Source: an uncultured Alphaproteobacteria bacterium
GTDB lineage: Bacteria > Pseudomonadota > Alphaproteobacteria > Sphingomonadales > SMXR01
Assembly (NCBI GenBank): GCA_937126915.1
Contig: CAKZLM010000030.1
Span: forward strand, 1-50,134
Direction of reading: 5' to 3'
DNA length: 50,134 nucleotides
Shown here in pieces: positions 48,189-50,134 of the stretch (position 1 is its first letter; each line of letters opens with the position of its first letter). The notes below the pieces were generated by a model. It saw only the letters and a list, made by a program, of their open reading frames with translations. It ran no database searches and was not told the origin of the DNA. The position numbers and the translations under genes are program-made.

Positions 48189-49872
48189 GACTTAAATTTT
48201 CTTCAACAACAGGTAATGAAAGCGTTTGGAAACCTTTCGGTTTCTGGCGCGGCTTAACTCCTAACATTGGTGCAATACGGGCAATAACCCGTCCCACCGT
48301 TGGCGCTGACACCCAGCCACCACCAACAAAGTTAAAGGTGTCTTTGGTGCCTTTAGGTTCATCAAAAATGGTGAACACCAAATAGCGCGGATCATCCATT
48401 GGAAAGACCCCTACAAAAGACGCCATCACCGCTTTTTCGTTATAGCCACCAGCCACAGATTTTTCTGCCGTTCCGGTTTTACCACCAACCAAATAGCCAG
48501 CGACATCTGCCTGACTGCCAGTTCCCTCTTCCACCACCAAGCGCATTAAGCGTCTAATTTGTGCACTGGTTTTGGACGAGATAACCTGCTTTGCCTGTAC
48601 CAATTGTTGATTATCATCATTTCTGACCAATGTGGCTGGATTGTGGAAACCTCCGTTCACCATTGAGGCAATTGCACTACCCAATTGAACAGGCGAAACG
48701 GCTAAGCCGTGTCCATAAGAAATGGTCATGCCTTGCACCCGCGACCAACGCTCTGGCAATAAAGGCGCCCCAACCTCGCTTAATTCAATGCTCGCTGGTG
48801 ATAGCAATCCTAAATCACGCATAAACATTTGCTGCTCGTCATAGCCAATATCATCAACAATGCGGGCTGCGCCAATGTTTGAAGAATAAGCATAAATTTC
48901 GGGCACATTCAGCCAGCGTTTTTGTGGGTGATCATCATGAATACGGAAACGCCCAATGCGCAACGGCTCGGTTGCGTCATATCGACTGTTTAAGGTAATG
49001 GTGCCATCATCCAACCCCTGCGCCACAGTGAAGGTTTTAAAAGTACTGCCCAACTCATAAACCCCTTGAGTGGCACGATTAAAGAAATGACTTTTAGGGC
49101 TGGCCGATGCATTATTTGGGTCAAAATCAGGCAAGGACGCCATTGCCAACACTTCGCCTGTGCGAACATCCATCACCAAACCAGCACCGCCAAGCGCTTC
49201 ATGCTTTTGCATGGTTGCCATCATTTCATCTTCTAAGGCATGCTGAATACGCACATCAAGAGACAGCTGATACGGCTCTTCAATATAGGCCTCATCGGAC
49301 AAGCGGTCATTCATATAACGCTCAATCCCACCAAGGCCATTGCGATCAACACCCACATAACCCAACACATGGGCCGCTAACGCACCCTTTGGATAAACCC
49401 GTTTTTCTTCCTTATGAAACTGTAACGCCGGATCACCAATGGCGTTGGCGTTATAGACCTCTTCCGGGGTTAGTTGTCGCTTAATCCAAACAAATTTCGC
49501 ACTGGATGTTAGGCGATTATAAATCTGATTATAATTAAGGTCAGGCATTACCTTAACCAAGCGATCGGTCAATTCTGCGGCATCCTTCACTTGGCGTGGA
49601 TCAGCTGAAAGTGATTGCATTTCCATATTGGTTGCAAGCACCACACCGTTACGATCAATTATTTCTGAACGGCTGGCTAATTGTGGCAACACGGTTCTAT
49701 CGCGCTTGGTCACCTCAACCAATTCCATAGCCAGACCAAGATCTAAGGCACGAAGGGCCAGAAAACTGAAACAAACAGCGAAAATTACCAAGGCACCAAT
49801 TAGCCGTTGACGGGCCATTTGCAGCCCCTCACGCCTTTTGCCATCTAATTTTCTTACCGCCGCTTGCTCCAC
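48181..49872 (-). CDS. ftsI: Septal transpeptidase FtsI (penicillin-binding protein 3)
   Basis: This class B PBP crosslinks septal peptidoglycan with FtsW. Of 563 residues, a cytoplasmic tail and one membrane helix (about 24-46) precede the pedestal domain. The transpeptidase motifs are STFK (276-279), SSN (330-332) and KTG (465-467). The start is GTG at 49872; the ATG at residue 19 is an alternative. It follows ftsL by 51 bases and overlaps murE. Confidence 0.96.
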   Translation of the reverse strand: MEQAAVRKLDGKRREGLQMARQRLIGALVIFAVCFSFLALRALDLGLAMELVEVTKRDRTVLPQLASRSEIIDRNGVVLATNMEMQSLSADPRQVKDAAELTDRLVKVMPDLNYNQIYNRLTSSAKFVWIKRQLTPEEVYNANAIGDPALQFHKEEKRVYPKGALAAHVLGYVGVDRNGLGGIERYMNDRLSDEAYIEEPYQLSLDVRIQHALEDEMMATMQKHEALGGAGLVMDVRTGEVLAMASLPDFDPNNASASPKSHFFNRATQGVYELGSTFKTFTVAQGLDDGTITLNSRYDATEPLRIGRFRIHDDHPQKRWLNVPEIYAYSSNIGAARIVDDIGYDEQQMFMRDLGLLSPASIELSEVGAPLLPERWSRVQGMTISYGHGLAVSPVQLGSAIASMVNGGFHNPATLVRNDDNQQLVQAKQVISSKTSAQIRRLMRLVVEEGTGSQADVAGYLVGGKTGTAEKSVAGGYNEKAVMASFVGVFPMDDPRYLVFTIFDEPKGTKDTFNFVGGGWVSAPTVGRVIARIAPMLGVKPRQKPKGFQTLSLPVVEENLSHE

Positions 49873-49923
49873 CCTATCACGTCCTCATTTTACCCTGTTA
49901 TAAATTGCCAATTGCTTATGCCC

Positions 49924-50134
49924 TTAACGATTGTTTGGCCCCACCCCATCATCAGAAACGGTTGTTTCCACCACCCCAGTTGTTACATCGTTAATGGCGC
50001 CAAAAATATCTGGATAACCCCCTTGGTCAGAAATGCTGGCCCAATGGGGTTTTAGGCGTGGTGAAGGCACAATAAAGTCCGCCACCGCAATGATTGGGCT
50101 ATCAACATCTTTTCTAAACGGAATTTCTTCAAGG
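49924..50134 (-). CDS. ftsL: FtsL-like cell division protein, C-terminal part (5' end off the window)
   Basis: The last 69 codons of a minus-strand frame open to the right edge end at 49924. It begins LEEIPFRKDVDSP and closes with an acidic/Asn tail. The membrane helix and coiled coil that define FtsL would lie beyond the window, so the call rests on position directly upstream of ftsI, where ftsL lies in dcw clusters. Confidence 0.55.
   Translation of the reverse strand, partial: LEEIPFRKDVDSPIIAVADFIVPSPRLKPHWASISDQGGYPDIFGAINDVTTGVVETTVSDDGVGPNNR

Overview
The window is an ordinary, gene-dense stretch of an alphaproteobacterial chromosome of fairly low G+C. I see no insertion sequence, prophage, CRISPR array, rRNA or tRNA. 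The class assignment rests on family content and order: an SspB of the alphaproteobacterial type beside a ribbon-helix-helix gene, a DUF1013 (TrcR-type) regulator after a quinone oxidoreductase, COQ9 divergent from rpsU, YdcH-like DUF465 genes near purEK, and a division/cell-wall (dcw) cluster followed by bamD-recN-ligA. The order cannot be fixed from this window.

Layout. 1-7.3 kb: a partial and two complete outer-membrane beta-barrel genes, an ABC exporter, rpmE, an hsp20 gene with a thermometer-like leader, a quinone oxidoreductase and the DUF1013 regulator. 7.3-16.4 kb: two small DUF465 genes around ubiX and a TIGR02444-type gene, a diguanylate cyclase, purE-purK followed by a VanX-type dipeptidase, a coq9 operon divergent from rpsU, and a three-gene operon (DUF1295 membrane protein, AhpD-like protein, NTF2-like protein). 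16.4-27.6 kb: a small secreted protein, sspB, a ribbon-helix-helix gene, a large AsmA-family gene, then a co-directional run of thioesterase, ClC transporter, uvrD and prmA. 27.7-33.2 kb (minus strand): an unrecognised 88-residue protein, then bamD-recN-ligA. 33.4-50.1 kb: a lone XRE regulator (plus strand), then the dcw cluster on the minus strand, read ftsL(partial)-ftsI-murE-murF-mraY-murD-ftsW-murG-murC-murB-ftsQ-ftsA-ftsZ.

How the genes work together. The dcw run encodes the cytoplasmic steps from UDP-MurNAc to lipid II (MurB-MurF, MraY, MurG) plus the septal machinery (FtsL, FtsI, FtsW, FtsQ, FtsA, FtsZ), mostly with overlapping or near-abutting genes. Two members expected from alphaproteobacterial synteny are missing: ddl between murB and ftsQ, and lpxC between ftsZ and bamD, where an inverted XRE gene sits instead. 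UbiX and COQ9 belong to ubiquinone synthesis.

The longest stretch without a gene is the 299-base coq9/rpsU gap, which contains a large imperfect hairpin. I found no clearly novel multi-gene system. The most notable points are the dcw synteny gaps, the candidate RNA thermometer before hsp20, the structured intergenic elements, and a few small proteins I cannot assign.
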